Origin: a virus
Length of the DNA stretch: 64,000 bases
Virus record (IMG/VR): IMGVR_UViG_3300035698_004199
Coordinates: 1-64,000 of that record
Strand: one strand, 5' to 3'
Under the pieces are notes generated by a model, which did not search any database, was not told where the DNA came from, and worked only from the letters and a program-made list of their open reading frames with translations. The position numbers and the translations under genes were made by a program. This document shows, in pieces, positions 23,148 through 32,967 of the stretch. How positions within the stretch are numbered: position 1 is the stretch's first letter; each line of letters opens with the position of its first letter.

Positions 23148-25531
23148 AAACAGAAAGAACAGGGTTGTTTAATTCTAATGGTGGGGCTGTCCGTTTGGCA
23201 ATGGAACGTGTGGAACTGACAGGTCAAGTAGGACCTACAGGTGGCGTCCTAACCTTGTTGCACAGCTTCAAGTGTGCGGAAAAATCACCAATGGAAGCTG
23301 TTTATGTGTTCCAACTGCCCAGAGGTGGAGTGATTAGGCGTTTCAAAGTAAAGGGGGAAGACTTTGAAGTTGAATCCGAACTGAAACCCAAAGTAGAAGC
23401 ACGTGAAACATATGAGGCGGGCATTGAAGCAGGACACCAGTCTACATTGCTAGAGACAGGACCAGATGGTTTGATCTCTTTAATGGTGGGGCAAGTGCAG
23501 CCGGATGAATCTATTGTTGTAGCAGTAGAGCTTGTTTGTGGTGTTGAACTGCGGGATTCAGAATACAGGTTCCGGTTCCCATTGACTCTAGCACCCAACT
23601 ACCATTCAAATTCGACCAGTTACAATAGTTCCCAGGGCTTGAAGATAGAAATGCCAGCAAAGATTTTTGGGGATCTGTTGCTTCCTACTTGGGTTGACAC
23701 TAATAGTGAAACACATGAGATCCGTTGTAATCTTCGGGTGGCTGCTTTGGGCCAAATGGGGAAAGTTTCTTCCATCTCTCACAATATAGGTGTAACACCA
23801 AACTCAGACGGATCCGCAGATATTAGTTTGATGGTTGGAAGTCAAAAGGATTGTGATAGAGACTTTGTTCTGGACGTACAGACAAAGACATTAGCACCCT
23901 GCTTATTTGCAGATGAATCCTTGCTGGCCTTTAAAGAGCAAGAGCCCGGTAAGCCCCGGTGGCTTGTAAGCATCCCTGCTGAAACAATTCCTGCTCAAGA
24001 AGCGGCTAGTAGGGATGTCGTGTTTTTACTGGATCAATCCTACTCTATGAAAGGTTCTAGACTTAACCAAGCCAAAGCAGCTTTGAAGGCTTGTCTTTCT
24101 GCTCTGAATCCAACAGATAGGTTTGGGCTGCTCAGCTTTAATAATGTGGTAAAACAGTTTCATGACACTATGGCTAAAGCAACAGATACAAACAGAAAAA
24201 GGGCTGACAAGTTTCTAGAGGGGCTTATTGCGGATTCCGGTACAGGATTGTTAGAAGCTCTAGGTCAGGCAGTAGCATTGGCAGGGCATGATGGCGATAT
24301 CTTTTTGCTTACAGATGGGGAGGTTTACGAAACGGGTTCTATTATTCAAAACACAGCCCAAGCGGGATGTAAGGTACATGTTCTTGGGGTTGGAGACGCC
24401 TCTCAGGATCGTTTTCTAGCACAACTAGCTGCTAAAACAGGCGGTCTTCAGAAGATGGCAAACAGTAATGAAAACGTAGCAGAATCCGCTTTGGAATTGT
24501 TTTCTGCTGTTAAAAGCCCAAAGCAACAGAATGTAGTGGCAAAGGTTTTCGGTTCAGGAAAGCCTTTGTCTATCAAGGTAGGGCATGTATGGAGTGGTAG
24601 ACCTATATTGCTTAGAGATGAAAGCAATCAGGCATCCTTTATCCCTACTAAGGTAGAACTATCCTGGGGTGCAAAAGAAAAGACACAGGTCCTTTTGACA
24701 GAACAGAAGATCATGCCTGATGATGTGTTGGCTTTAGCATGGGCAGGGAAGCAGGTTGAAGATATGGAAGCAGCTTTAGACAGTGCAGCACAAGGCCCTG
24801 CATATGTAGCTCTCAATCGGAAACTGAAAGACTTGTCTATAAAGTATGGCTTGGCTTCCCGTGTCATGTCGCTGTGTGCTGTGATGAAACGTGTGGGTGA
24901 CATTGCAGGGGAAACTTCAAAGCAAGTGATTTGCCCTGTAAAAATGCCTTGGGATCGCAGTAAGACAGAGCTTATTTGTTGTGCTTGCAATTCTAGTATG
25001 GATTTCGCCCCAACGGTTACTTATCATCGGATTTGCAGCGGGGGTGATGCCTTGACAAATAGAGGCCTTCTCCCTATAGCACAGAATAGTAGTCGTTTCT
25101 GTGATATAGGGGGCGGTGGTAGCTGGGGCGGTGGCTGGGGCGGTGATGTTTCAGCAGCGAGTCTTCCAATGCTTGTAGAAGACTGTGATAGTTGCACACT
25201 TGAAGAGGACTGTTATAGTTCTTTGATTGACTATGTGGGATGTCTGCAGGCAGATGGTAGTGTACCTAATACAAATAGAGAAACCTCTGTACTCAAAACT
25301 TTGTTGCTGGCAATTCTGATCAAACAATCAAACCAAGCATTTATTTTTGCATCTCATATGAAAAAAATGCTGGTCTTTCTGAAAGCCAATCAAGATTTTA
25401 CTTGGGTTCCGGGAGTTGTATCCTTTTTGGAAAGCGATAAAAACCCGCACAGCCTTATAGATTGGGATGTTGAATATAAGACGGCACAAGTCATGACACC
25501 CGCATTAGAAAGCTACCTGCAACAGCTTTAG
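23144..25531 (+). CDS. VIT-vWA domain protein
   Basis: 795 aa. Residues about 10-150 form a VIT domain (AVYVFQLPRGGVIRRF, ARETYEAGI, LLETGPDGLISL). Residues about 290-455 form a von Willebrand A domain with an intact metal site: D297-Q-S299-Y-S301, a later Thr in DSGTGLLEAL, and Asp in LLTDGEV. Residues about 590-640 hold LKDLSIKYGLASRVMS, common after vWA in this family. A Cys pair (CCAC), a Gly/Trp-rich stretch (near 657-668) and a helical C-terminus follow. VIT-vWA proteins mediate metal-dependent protein contacts. In phage, between sheath and tube genes, the role is unknown; it looks like an inserted cassette rather than a tail part. Confidence 0.85.
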   Translation: MKTERTGLFNSNGGAVRLAMERVELTGQVGPTGGVLTLLHSFKCAEKSPMEAVYVFQLPRGGVIRRFKVKGEDFEVESELKPKVEARETYEAGIEAGHQSTLLETGPDGLISLMVGQVQPDESIVVAVELVCGVELRDSEYRFRFPLTLAPNYHSNSTSYNSSQGLKIEMPAKIFGDLLLPTWVDTNSETHEIRCNLRVAALGQMGKVSSISHNIGVTPNSDGSADISLMVGSQKDCDRDFVLDVQTKTLAPCLFADESLLAFKEQEPGKPRWLVSIPAETIPAQEAASRDVVFLLDQSYSMKGSRLNQAKAALKACLSALNPTDRFGLLSFNNVVKQFHDTMAKATDTNRKRADKFLEGLIADSGTGLLEALGQAVALAGHDGDIFLLTDGEVYETGSIIQNTAQAGCKVHVLGVGDASQDRFLAQLAAKTGGLQKMANSNENVAESALELFSAVKSPKQQNVVAKVFGSGKPLSIKVGHVWSGRPILLRDESNQASFIPTKVELSWGAKEKTQVLLTEQKIMPDDVLALAWAGKQVEDMEAALDSAAQGPAYVALNRKLKDLSIKYGLASRVMSLCAVMKRVGDIAGETSKQVICPVKMPWDRSKTELICCACNSSMDFAPTVTYHRICSGGDALTNRGLLPIAQNSSRFCDIGGGGSWGGGWGGDVSAASLPMLVEDCDSCTLEEDCYSSLIDYVGCLQADGSVPNTNRETSVLKTLLLAILIKQSNQAFIFASHMKKMLVFLKANQDFTWVPGVVSFLESDKNPHSLIDWDVEYKTAQVMTPALESYLQQL

Positions 25532-25547
25532 TCCGTTAATTCCTTTA

Positions 25548-25595
25548 TGCCCTCGCAATTTATGTAGTGGTTTTTTGAAATAAATTGCGAGGGCA
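25548..25595. promoter_or_regulatory. Perfect 16-bp inverted repeat after VIT-vWA gene
   Basis: TGCCCTCGCAATTTAT (25548-25563) and ATAAATTGCGAGGGCA (25580-25595) are perfectly complementary around a 16-nt loop rich in T. There is no T-run after the stem. It marks the 3' edge of the MerR/vWA cassette and could be a terminator-like RNA hairpin, an mRNA end protector, an operator or a recombination remnant. Confidence 0.6.
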
Positions 25596-25693
25596 CACAC
25601 CCACCATGAAAAATCAGAAACCCGTAAAGTCGTTTGTGAGCCTATAAGATACGGAAAGTGTGTGGTCTATAAACGACCTTGATGGAGGACAGT

Positions 25694-26500
25694 ATGCCAA
25701 ACCAAGACCTTAATAGTTCAACAACGGGTGTAGGGGGTTCATCTTACATTTATAACATGGGCACATCACCTGAGACCCGTGTAGCTGTGTCAACGAAAGT
25801 ACGCATTCTCACACCTCATTATGGGAACAATGAAGCCATGTCCCAAATGGGTGTTGTTTCACAGTTTTCTCCTAGTATGAGTAAAAGTGTGGAGCCTGTT
25901 CGTGGGGTGGGTTTTGGTGATACCATTGCAGAGAATGTACCATCAGTAACCGACCCTGTAAATGGAAGCTTTGAAAGAGCACTGCTCTATCTATGCAACC
26001 TATGGCAGGCTACTGGCTATGCTTCTGGTATTGATGGCCCTGTGCGTAGTTTAGCACACCACAGATGGCCCTTTGATATTGAACAGCAAATTGTCTTTTC
26101 AACTTTGGCTGATGCTGATCTTGGAGCAGAGAGTACTGGGGCTTCCGGTATTGGTGTACAAGGCGGTATGAAAGCAGTTTCCTTCCCACCGGTAACAGGC
26201 GTTACCAATAGCTTGGGTCACACTGCAGTTATTACTATTTACGAAGCATGCTGGTTTACGGATTGGAATACTTCTTTCGCACGTGATTCAGGAATGATTC
26301 TTGAAAGCGGGCAGATTATTGGAACTTCTGTACATGACTTTTCTTCTGTTTATGGAGAGTTCATGGCTTCAGGTAATGATCCCACAATCGGCCAGCTTGG
26401 ATCTTTAAGGTTCCTGAGTGATTCTATCCAGAATCCTGTAGGACAGGCTGGTGGCGGTGTTGGCGGCGGTGGTCAGAAACAGTCTTATGTGACTGTGTAA
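25694..26500 (+). CDS. Tail tube protein
   Basis: 268 aa from ATG 25694 with GGAGG upstream; the TTG at 25679 is ignored. Beta-rich with VSQFSPSMSKSVEPVRGVGFGD, PSVTDPVNGSFERALLYL and a HHRWPFDIEQQIVFS segment, a pattern of tube proteins in large phages, and a Gly-rich end. Its position after the sheath (with the cassette between) and before chaperone-position and tape-measure genes fits the inner tube. It should stack as hexameric rings inside the sheath. Confidence 0.7.
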   Translation: MPNQDLNSSTTGVGGSSYIYNMGTSPETRVAVSTKVRILTPHYGNNEAMSQMGVVSQFSPSMSKSVEPVRGVGFGDTIAENVPSVTDPVNGSFERALLYLCNLWQATGYASGIDGPVRSLAHHRWPFDIEQQIVFSTLADADLGAESTGASGIGVQGGMKAVSFPPVTGVTNSLGHTAVITIYEACWFTDWNTSFARDSGMILESGQIIGTSVHDFSSVYGEFMASGNDPTIGQLGSLRFLSDSIQNPVGQAGGGVGGGGQKQSYVTV

Positions 26501-26690
26501 ACGGTGGACGGCCCCAGAGGCTTGTTAAAATATAGATTTAGCTTAATGTAATTCAGAAATTTCTTGTTGCGCTTCGTGTCCCCCTTTTGGGTGGTAAGAT
26601 AAACATGTAAATGGGAAGATACGCACAGATCCTTTGTCCTACCTTTTAGTACTCTGCGGCTTCCCCATAATTATTATAGAGGAAGCAAAC
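26501..26690 (+). other. 190-base intergenic spacer
   Basis: A/T-rich spacer between tube and chaperone-position genes. No convincing sigma70 promoter, terminator or RNA gene is seen. It and the 5' region of the tube gene both contain AAGATACG (near 25627 and 26617), which might be part of a phage-specific promoter. Confidence 0.4.
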
Positions 26691-27890
26691 ATGCAAATCA
26701 CACTTAGTTCATTACAACAGGCTTTGGCTCCGATGGAAGAACTTGGTCAGGGAGAAGTCACATTCCCTTGTAACAAGCTTAACATCACCCTTCGAATCAC
26801 TACTCCAGAACAGGAAGTGGAGATCAAAAGGTTTTCTGGGGGGGCTCTTTCAGGGGGTGAAGAAGAAGAGTCTGTTACTTCTACTTCAGATTATCTTGAG
26901 AGGTTTAAGCTGGCAACCCTATCCTATGCCATTGTTGCTATTGATGCTTTAGATCTTAGGCATGTTGAGTGGGTAGAGACAGATGAGAAACTTTCAAACG
27001 GTAACAATATAAAAATTGCTAAGGCTGCTGCCATACAAAGCATTATCACAAAATGGACGGGGACAGCCCGTTCAGCAGTATTCCGTAAGTACGGAGAACT
27101 TACAGCTAAGGTTGAACGAGAAGCTGAAAATGCTATTGAGTTTGAACCTTCTGATTTAGCAACTGAGATTGAACGTCTGGAAAATAGACTGGTGCTTCTA
27201 AAAGAAGAACAGAAAAAACTGACTCCTGCTTTGGGGACGGATGTTTCCCGGCTAACAGTAGCAATGGTATCAGAGGAAAAACAAAGTCAGCAGGCCCTCC
27301 ACAAACAAATGGATCAGTTAGTAGACATGCGTTTGGGAGGCCAAGAGGAAGTGCAAGAGGAAGCATTAGAGCAGGTACAGCCCCCAATAAGTAACTTCCC
27401 TAAGATGGTCCCTCCAGTAGCTCAAACAGCACCCCCAATAGTTCAGACTCCTGTGCAAGCGGTTACACAGCCTACACAAACCGCCCAGAAGCCACAACAG
27501 CCTGTGTATGAGTCCTTTGTAGACACTTCAGACAGAGACTCTATGGAAGCATCAATGGAAGCTGAGAACAAGCGGTTATGGAAGGCTCGTCAAGATGCGG
27601 GAATTGGTTTAGCACCGGCACCCCAACCTACTACACGTAGAGCACCTCATTTGGACGCCCTTGAAACTGCTCAGGGAGTAGCGTCTGATTTATCAGAAGA
27701 GGAGCTGGCCTTTACAGCGGCCCGTGCAGTGAGAAAAGAAACTGCAGATGGTGTGGAAGTCTATCAGATGCCTACTGAAAAAATTGGGGCAGACAACCCT
27801 CCAGTAATTAAAACAGGAACACCAAAAGTTAATCCTGTCAATCAAAGTAGTAATAACCCAAGATTTCGCAACCCCAACAATATGAAGTAG
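26691..27890 (+). CDS. Tail-assembly-chaperone-position protein
   Basis: 399 aa from ATG 26691 with AGAGGAAG upstream; the frame back to 26634 lacks a ribosome site. The N-terminal part (1-160) is a mixed domain with KLATLSYAIVAIDALDLRHVEW. Then come a coiled coil (LATEIERLENRLVLLKEEQK), a Pro/Gln/Thr-rich linker (about 235-290) and a polar C-terminus. It and the next gene lie between tube and tape measure, where phages keep two chaperone genes often joined by frameshifting. Here a stop and 12 bases separate the genes. The role is inferred from position. Confidence 0.55.
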   Translation: MQITLSSLQQALAPMEELGQGEVTFPCNKLNITLRITTPEQEVEIKRFSGGALSGGEEEESVTSTSDYLERFKLATLSYAIVAIDALDLRHVEWVETDEKLSNGNNIKIAKAAAIQSIITKWTGTARSAVFRKYGELTAKVEREAENAIEFEPSDLATEIERLENRLVLLKEEQKKLTPALGTDVSRLTVAMVSEEKQSQQALHKQMDQLVDMRLGGQEEVQEEALEQVQPPISNFPKMVPPVAQTAPPIVQTPVQAVTQPTQTAQKPQQPVYESFVDTSDRDSMEASMEAENKRLWKARQDAGIGLAPAPQPTTRRAPHLDALETAQGVASDLSEEELAFTAARAVRKETADGVEVYQMPTEKIGADNPPVIKTGTPKVNPVNQSSNNPRFRNPNNMK

Positions 27891-27902
27891 GGGGGCCACC
27901 CC

Positions 27903-29114
27903 TTGACGGACACCACACTACCTATAACTACACCAGAACAAAGGGCACCCTATTATTCTGATGTAGAGGCCCTTATTAACCCAGGGTTTCTAACACATTC
28001 AGTGGTGGTGGGCGGCGTTCAAATGTCCTTCAGGTCTTTGGGGCCCGGTGACATCTTTCTTCTACAAGCTCGTGTAGGCCAAAACAAAGATGATAGTACT
28101 TGGAAGCTGTGGACCATAGCATCTTCTATATGGCTTCTGGATGGCTTTGTGCTGTTAGGTGATGCCCATGCAACTCCCTATATCAAAAAGAGTCTGGAGA
28201 GGCTTCCTAAAACGGTTAAAGACACATTGTTTAGTTTGGTGTTGGGGCTTTTTAGTCGCCAACAAGTTGCCGCTACTTCAGTGGAATCTTTCAGCTATGA
28301 AAACAGCTCCCGTTATCTATGGAAAACTTTTGCAGAACATGTGCCTACGGCACACGCAGGTTTGGTGGGTACTGAAACTTTAGGGACTAACCACGCCCAG
28401 CGTATGTGGACTTTCTATAATGAGATGGAAGACCGGAGGATCAAGGATGAGACTGCTTGGGAGGGGTTCAAACTTGTAGCATCTGCCACTGCTGGTAAGG
28501 GTATCCAAAAGATTGATCAGCGAGATAGGGAGCAACGTGAAAAGGAAAAAGAACGCAGGCAAGTAGTTCAGGATAAGTTTTACTATACGAAGCTGGGTTA
28601 TGATATTCCTGATGAGGCCCCGCTAGAAAGTAAACTAACAGGCCGCCATGCTAAAACGGTAGAGGATCTATCTTCTGAAATGCGTAACTGGGTGTCTGGC
28701 CAAGAGGACTTCCATGATCAGATTGTTCGTGAATACAAAGAACGGGTGACAGCACAGTATGAAGCAGAGCAAAAAGCCCGTGTTGACCGAGCTGAAGCAT
28801 TCCATAAGAAAATTGCTGAATCCGAATTAGGTTTACAGCCTACAACAAACATGGTGGGTTATTCCAGTACACAGCTACAAGAATTACTAGGCACCCGTAA
28901 GCATGGTGCTGGTGGTCGTTTCCTACCTTCTGAAGTGCCCATAGTTCAAGATAGCCTCTATAATAAGTTCTTAAAGAGAGCCCCAAGTTCGGGGTTGCTA
29001 CAAGTTTCAGGGGATAAGATGGAAGTGGTAGGCGGCCCTACAGGTCCTGTAAAGGATTTAACAGCTTTGATTTCAGAACGTAAGGTTCCGTTTAGCTCTG
29101 AAGAGGATAGTTAA
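27903..29114 (+). CDS. Second tail-assembly-chaperone-position protein
   Basis: 403 aa with TTG start 27903 after AGGGGGG. The N-terminal region (1-190) is compact and helical (FRSLGPGDIFLLQARVG then WTIASSIWLLDG). The middle (about 195-310) is strongly charged and probably coiled (QREKEKERRQVVQDK, EAEQKARVDRAEAFHKK). The C-terminus is polar. The stop overlaps the tape-measure ATG (TAATG). Similar genes in T4-like and other myophages help load the tape measure; here that is inferred from position. Confidence 0.55.
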   Translation: MTDTTLPITTPEQRAPYYSDVEALINPGFLTHSVVVGGVQMSFRSLGPGDIFLLQARVGQNKDDSTWKLWTIASSIWLLDGFVLLGDAHATPYIKKSLERLPKTVKDTLFSLVLGLFSRQQVAATSVESFSYENSSRYLWKTFAEHVPTAHAGLVGTETLGTNHAQRMWTFYNEMEDRRIKDETAWEGFKLVASATAGKGIQKIDQRDREQREKEKERRQVVQDKFYYTKLGYDIPDEAPLESKLTGRHAKTVEDLSSEMRNWVSGQEDFHDQIVREYKERVTAQYEAEQKARVDRAEAFHKKIAESELGLQPTTNMVGYSSTQLQELLGTRKHGAGGRFLPSEVPIVQDSLYNKFLKRAPSSGLLQVSGDKMEVVGGPTGPVKDLTALISERKVPFSSEEDS

Positions 29115-32100
29115 TGGCTACGAATAACACAGTATTAGATGTATTGCTCAGAGCGGATACAGGAGAGTTTAAGAAAGACATAGCTAGTGTAGCTACAGAC
29201 TATATCACAACTATGTCGCGGGGGTTAGCACAGGCAAACCTTAAGATACTGAAGGATCGGTCTAGTCAATTAGAGAGAGATACGCAGAAAATAAAGGCTT
29301 TGGAGAGTCGGCTGACTGGTACAAGTTTATCCTCAGAATTACGTGCTAGGCTGGAGAATGAAAAGAAGGTTGCTCTAGCCGCTAAAAAACTATCAGAAGA
29401 AGATTTTAAGAAACATATAGCACAAGAGAAAAAGCTTACCTCAATCCGTAAAAAAGATTTTCAGAAGGTTGCGGGGGCTAAAGAAACAAGTCAGTATCAT
29501 GCAGCAGCAGGTGCTGCTATTGGAGCAGGGATCGGAGAGGCTTTTTCAGACATTACTTCAAAAGACCTAACCCGTATGATCCAGGGGCCGATTAATAAAA
29601 TGGGTTCCTTGTTGGAAAAAGCCGGAGAGGGGTTAATGAAAAAAGCCCCTGAAGGAAGTGTTGGCGGGCTCATGTCAGGTACAGGAAAGATGCTTGCTAC
29701 TTTAGGCCCCGCTATTGCTGCAATAGGTGCTATAGCAGGAGCTTTCACGGTATTATTGGGCATTGTTTTCATGGCTGACTCTAAAACCAAAGAGTACAAC
29801 AAAACCTTGCTGGACTCTGGAATTGCTGGGGCTGATGTTGCAAGGAAGACCTCGCAAGTAACAGCTTCTTTTACAGAGATGCACAAGGCATTTAGCAACA
29901 CAGATCTCACAAAAAACTGGAGTATTCTAGTTAAAGACCAGATACAACTATTAGGGGCATTTGCGGATGCGGGTGTGCCCATAGCAGAATTTCAACGTGG
30001 TGTTAGTGGTGCTGCAGCCCAGATGAAAACCTTAACGGAAGCTACAAAGGTTGCTGTAGTCTATTCTAAGCTGCTGGGATTGTCTTCACAGGAGATTGCA
30101 ACCACCACAGCAATTTATATGTCTGAATTAGGTATGTCACTGCAAGGGGTGCAAGAAAGGTTCTCTGCTATCGCACAGGCCGCCGAATCTTCTGGCTTTA
30201 GTACCAAGCGGTTCATGTCCATGTTAATCCAGGCAACTTCTTCAATGAGTATGTATAACGTGCGGCTGGAAGAGGCTGCTGGGCTTTTGACCGACTTAGG
30301 GCAGATCTTGGGACAGCGTATGGGGGCCGATGCTTTGGGCAAGATGCTTCAAGGCATGAAGGGTGCTTCTACACAGGATTTGATCAAGCGTATCAAAGTT
30401 ACGGGTAAAGGCAGGTTCGCTGAAAACGCTCAGATAGGTGCGACGGCTCAAACTGGTGAGTTTATGCGGAAAGCTCAAGATCAAAAGGGTGCTGTAGGGA
30501 TGCTAAGGGCCGCTGGTATTGATACAGAAGGGACTGATACTGATATTGCAAAACAGTTTGCAAAACTAAGTAATAAGGAGAGGGGGTCATTAGTAGCTGA
30601 AATCCGTAGTTTGAAGCCCGGCTTAGCCACAGCTTTACTGACAGCTATTGATTCTTCCCAGGCATTCAATGGGACAGTGGGGAGTTTGGCTACAGCTGCA
30701 AGAGCTTTAGGCCCAGCAGCAAACATGCTTTTAGATTACGCTCAAATTGAAGGTGCCCCAGGCGGTGGCCCATTAGAAAAGTTAAATCTAAACAACGAAA
30801 GAACTATGATGGCTTTGGAAAACATTACAGGTAAGTCGGCAGAGGACATTCATGTAATGCGACGGATTTGGGATGAGTTTTCTGCTAGGGATCGTGAGAT
30901 TGCAGCATATCAGGAGAAGATCAAGGGGGGGGTTTCTTCAGGGGACACCGCCGCTTTTAAAGCCCTTTCTCATGCTTGGGGTATTGAGGTAGATGAAATC
31001 TCAGGACAGCTCTATAAGGTTGTGGGTGATAACAGGGTGGCTATTGAAAATGGTATAAAAACTCTTATCACATCTACAGGGGACGCTATAGTGAAGGGTG
31101 CCTTACCTGAAAAGGTGTCTGAAGATTTGGAACGTGCCCGAGAAATTTCAGATAATACCCGTGATATCAGTCAGTTCCTAGAATCTACTGTAGAGCAACT
31201 GTTAACGGATATTTCTTTAACTGTTCGGGATATTTTGGGGTACTTGCCCGGGGGCCAAGAAAAAGCAGTTGCTAGGGAACTCCAAAAAAAAGAGGTTGCT
31301 ATTGCAACTTCTAAAATTAAAGAAAAAACCGCTTTTGTAAGCCAAGCAAGACAATCTGTCTTAGGATCTAATACTTATGATTTAGAAAAGGAGAATGCCT
31401 TGACAAAGGCTCAAAAGGAATTGGAGGGAGCTAAGCGGGAACTTCAAACAGCTAAAGAAACTTATACAGAGTTGATTAGCTCAAGTAAAGGCGTGCTTCC
31501 GAAAGGTGGTGCAAACGCAGCTGAGATTGTAGCCAATGCTAAAGCAAATATTGCTCACAGGAATCTGTCTCCTGAAGGCCAACAGGCAGTCTCAACTGCT
31601 GTGACAGCAAAGACTACACACTTACGTCGCAACTACCCACATGGTGTACACGGTTCTTATTTTCCTGAAGGTATGGAGTCCGATAATTTTGCTGACATCC
31701 CAAAAGCAACTAGGCAAGCTATTGATGAACAAACTAAAATAGAAACAGGAGTGAGTCAATCAATTTTTGAAAAAGAAAAGCAAGATGATAAAACAGCTGC
31801 TGATAAAGCTAGTAAGGCTCAACTTGAGAATTTTAAAACAGCCCTAGAGTTTCAGAGCCGAAAAGAAAAAGAAGCAGCTCTCAGGGCCATTCTTGCTGGC
31901 AGCGGCATCTCAGAAAAAGGCGTTAATACTCCTGGACTTTTAGATATGATCACTTCAGGTGCTCCGTTATCTGCTGAAATGCAAAAGGTACTCCCCGAGA
32001 TTTTGCCCACACTAGAGAACGCTGGTATTCATCGTGGTGCCCCCATGGCCAATGACTTAGTAATGCAAGTAGGGGCCAACGGCGTAAAATTTGCACAGCG

Positions 32101-32263
32101 AGTAGACCCCGGTGATGTGGGTGTGTTCTCAAAACCAGGGGGTGCGATAGCACAAGCGGGAAGGGGTTCCTCAAGCGGGGGCGTAACAAACTTCCATCTT
32201 TATGGTGAAGGCATCAGCAATATGAAAATGATTGAACGTGCTTCAGAGGCAGGGCTGATCTAA
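29114..32263 (+). CDS. Tail tape measure protein
   Basis: 1049 aa, TAATG-coupled at both ends. The N-terminal 130 residues are coiled and Lys-rich (DVLLRADTGEFKKDIASV, a common tape-measure opening). A hydrophobic helix (about 190-222, GPAIAAIGAIAGAFTVLLGI) could insert in the host membrane. Long Ala/Gln-rich helices fill most of the rest, with coils near 700-780. No lysozyme or peptidase motif is seen here. By the usual 1.5 angstrom per residue, the tail would be about 150-160 nm. It sits between chaperone-position genes and tube-end/hub genes as expected. Confidence 0.85.
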   Translation: MATNNTVLDVLLRADTGEFKKDIASVATDYITTMSRGLAQANLKILKDRSSQLERDTQKIKALESRLTGTSLSSELRARLENEKKVALAAKKLSEEDFKKHIAQEKKLTSIRKKDFQKVAGAKETSQYHAAAGAAIGAGIGEAFSDITSKDLTRMIQGPINKMGSLLEKAGEGLMKKAPEGSVGGLMSGTGKMLATLGPAIAAIGAIAGAFTVLLGIVFMADSKTKEYNKTLLDSGIAGADVARKTSQVTASFTEMHKAFSNTDLTKNWSILVKDQIQLLGAFADAGVPIAEFQRGVSGAAAQMKTLTEATKVAVVYSKLLGLSSQEIATTTAIYMSELGMSLQGVQERFSAIAQAAESSGFSTKRFMSMLIQATSSMSMYNVRLEEAAGLLTDLGQILGQRMGADALGKMLQGMKGASTQDLIKRIKVTGKGRFAENAQIGATAQTGEFMRKAQDQKGAVGMLRAAGIDTEGTDTDIAKQFAKLSNKERGSLVAEIRSLKPGLATALLTAIDSSQAFNGTVGSLATAARALGPAANMLLDYAQIEGAPGGGPLEKLNLNNERTMMALENITGKSAEDIHVMRRIWDEFSARDREIAAYQEKIKGGVSSGDTAAFKALSHAWGIEVDEISGQLYKVVGDNRVAIENGIKTLITSTGDAIVKGALPEKVSEDLERAREISDNTRDISQFLESTVEQLLTDISLTVRDILGYLPGGQEKAVARELQKKEVAIATSKIKEKTAFVSQARQSVLGSNTYDLEKENALTKAQKELEGAKRELQTAKETYTELISSSKGVLPKGGANAAEIVANAKANIAHRNLSPEGQQAVSTAVTAKTTHLRRNYPHGVHGSYFPEGMESDNFADIPKATRQAIDEQTKIETGVSQSIFEKEKQDDKTAADKASKAQLENFKTALEFQSRKEKEAALRAILAGSGISEKGVNTPGLLDMITSGAPLSAEMQKVLPEILPTLENAGIHRGAPMANDLVMQVGANGVKFAQRVDPGDVGVFSKPGGAIAQAGRGSSSGGVTNFHLYGEGISNMKMIERASEAGLI

Positions 32264-32967
32264 TGGCATTAGGCACAGCAAGAACTAGAACCCCCATCTT
32301 TAAGTCGGCTTTTAAGTCCGCTCAGGATGAGTTTGATCCTAATCTTGCAAAACGCCCCTTTGTGTTTGATATCTTGGGGCCCGACATGGAGACCAGCATT
32401 CTACCTGAATCCTTGAAGATGGTTTTGCATGTACCGCCACAGTCTATCTCTTTCAATTATGCCAAGCAGATTGAAAGGATACAAACTAGAGGTGGCTTTG
32501 TAGAACAGCACTGGGGAGAAGGAGTCCGTAGTTTTGATCTCAGTATGGTTACAGGTGGCTTTATGCGGCTCTATTCTGGAATGTCTAACATTACAGGTGG
32601 TACAGGGGCCTTTGATGCGGGCGGTTCCCGTAGGGAGACAATCGCTTATGATAAGTACCTAGACCTTCTAGCCCTGTTCCATAACAATGGCAGCATTTAT
32701 GATAACACAGGGAAGATTGTATTCCAGGGTGCTATCAAAGTAACTTTTGATGGTGGTATCTATCTAGGGTGGTTTGACTCTTTTGGTGTGCTGGAAGATG
32801 CTACACGTCCTTATTTATTTACACTTACAACAAAGTTTACTGTAAGTCAAGAACTACTGAGATTCAGGTCTACACCAACTCGGACTACTGGTACTACTGG
32901 AACAACAGCAAAAGACTTTGGATCTACTATTGAAGGTTTCTTAGATCAGACTGGAGGCAATGGCTAA
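32263..32967 (+). CDS. Tube-end/baseplate hub-associated protein A
   Basis: 234 aa, TAATG overlaps on both sides. The core (about 50-200) reads LHVPPQSISFNYAKQIER, EQHWGEG...LSMVTGGFM, FHNNGSIYD..GK and IYLGWFDSFG. The same core recurs in the C-terminal half of the next gene, so the two are paralogous domains. Position after tape measure suggests a tail-tube initiator or hub-adaptor ring. The C-terminus is Thr-rich. Confidence 0.6.
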   Translation: MALGTARTRTPIFKSAFKSAQDEFDPNLAKRPFVFDILGPDMETSILPESLKMVLHVPPQSISFNYAKQIERIQTRGGFVEQHWGEGVRSFDLSMVTGGFMRLYSGMSNITGGTGAFDAGGSRRETIAYDKYLDLLALFHNNGSIYDNTGKIVFQGAIKVTFDGGIYLGWFDSFGVLEDATRPYLFTLTTKFTVSQELLRFRSTPTRTTGTTGTTAKDFGSTIEGFLDQTGGNG

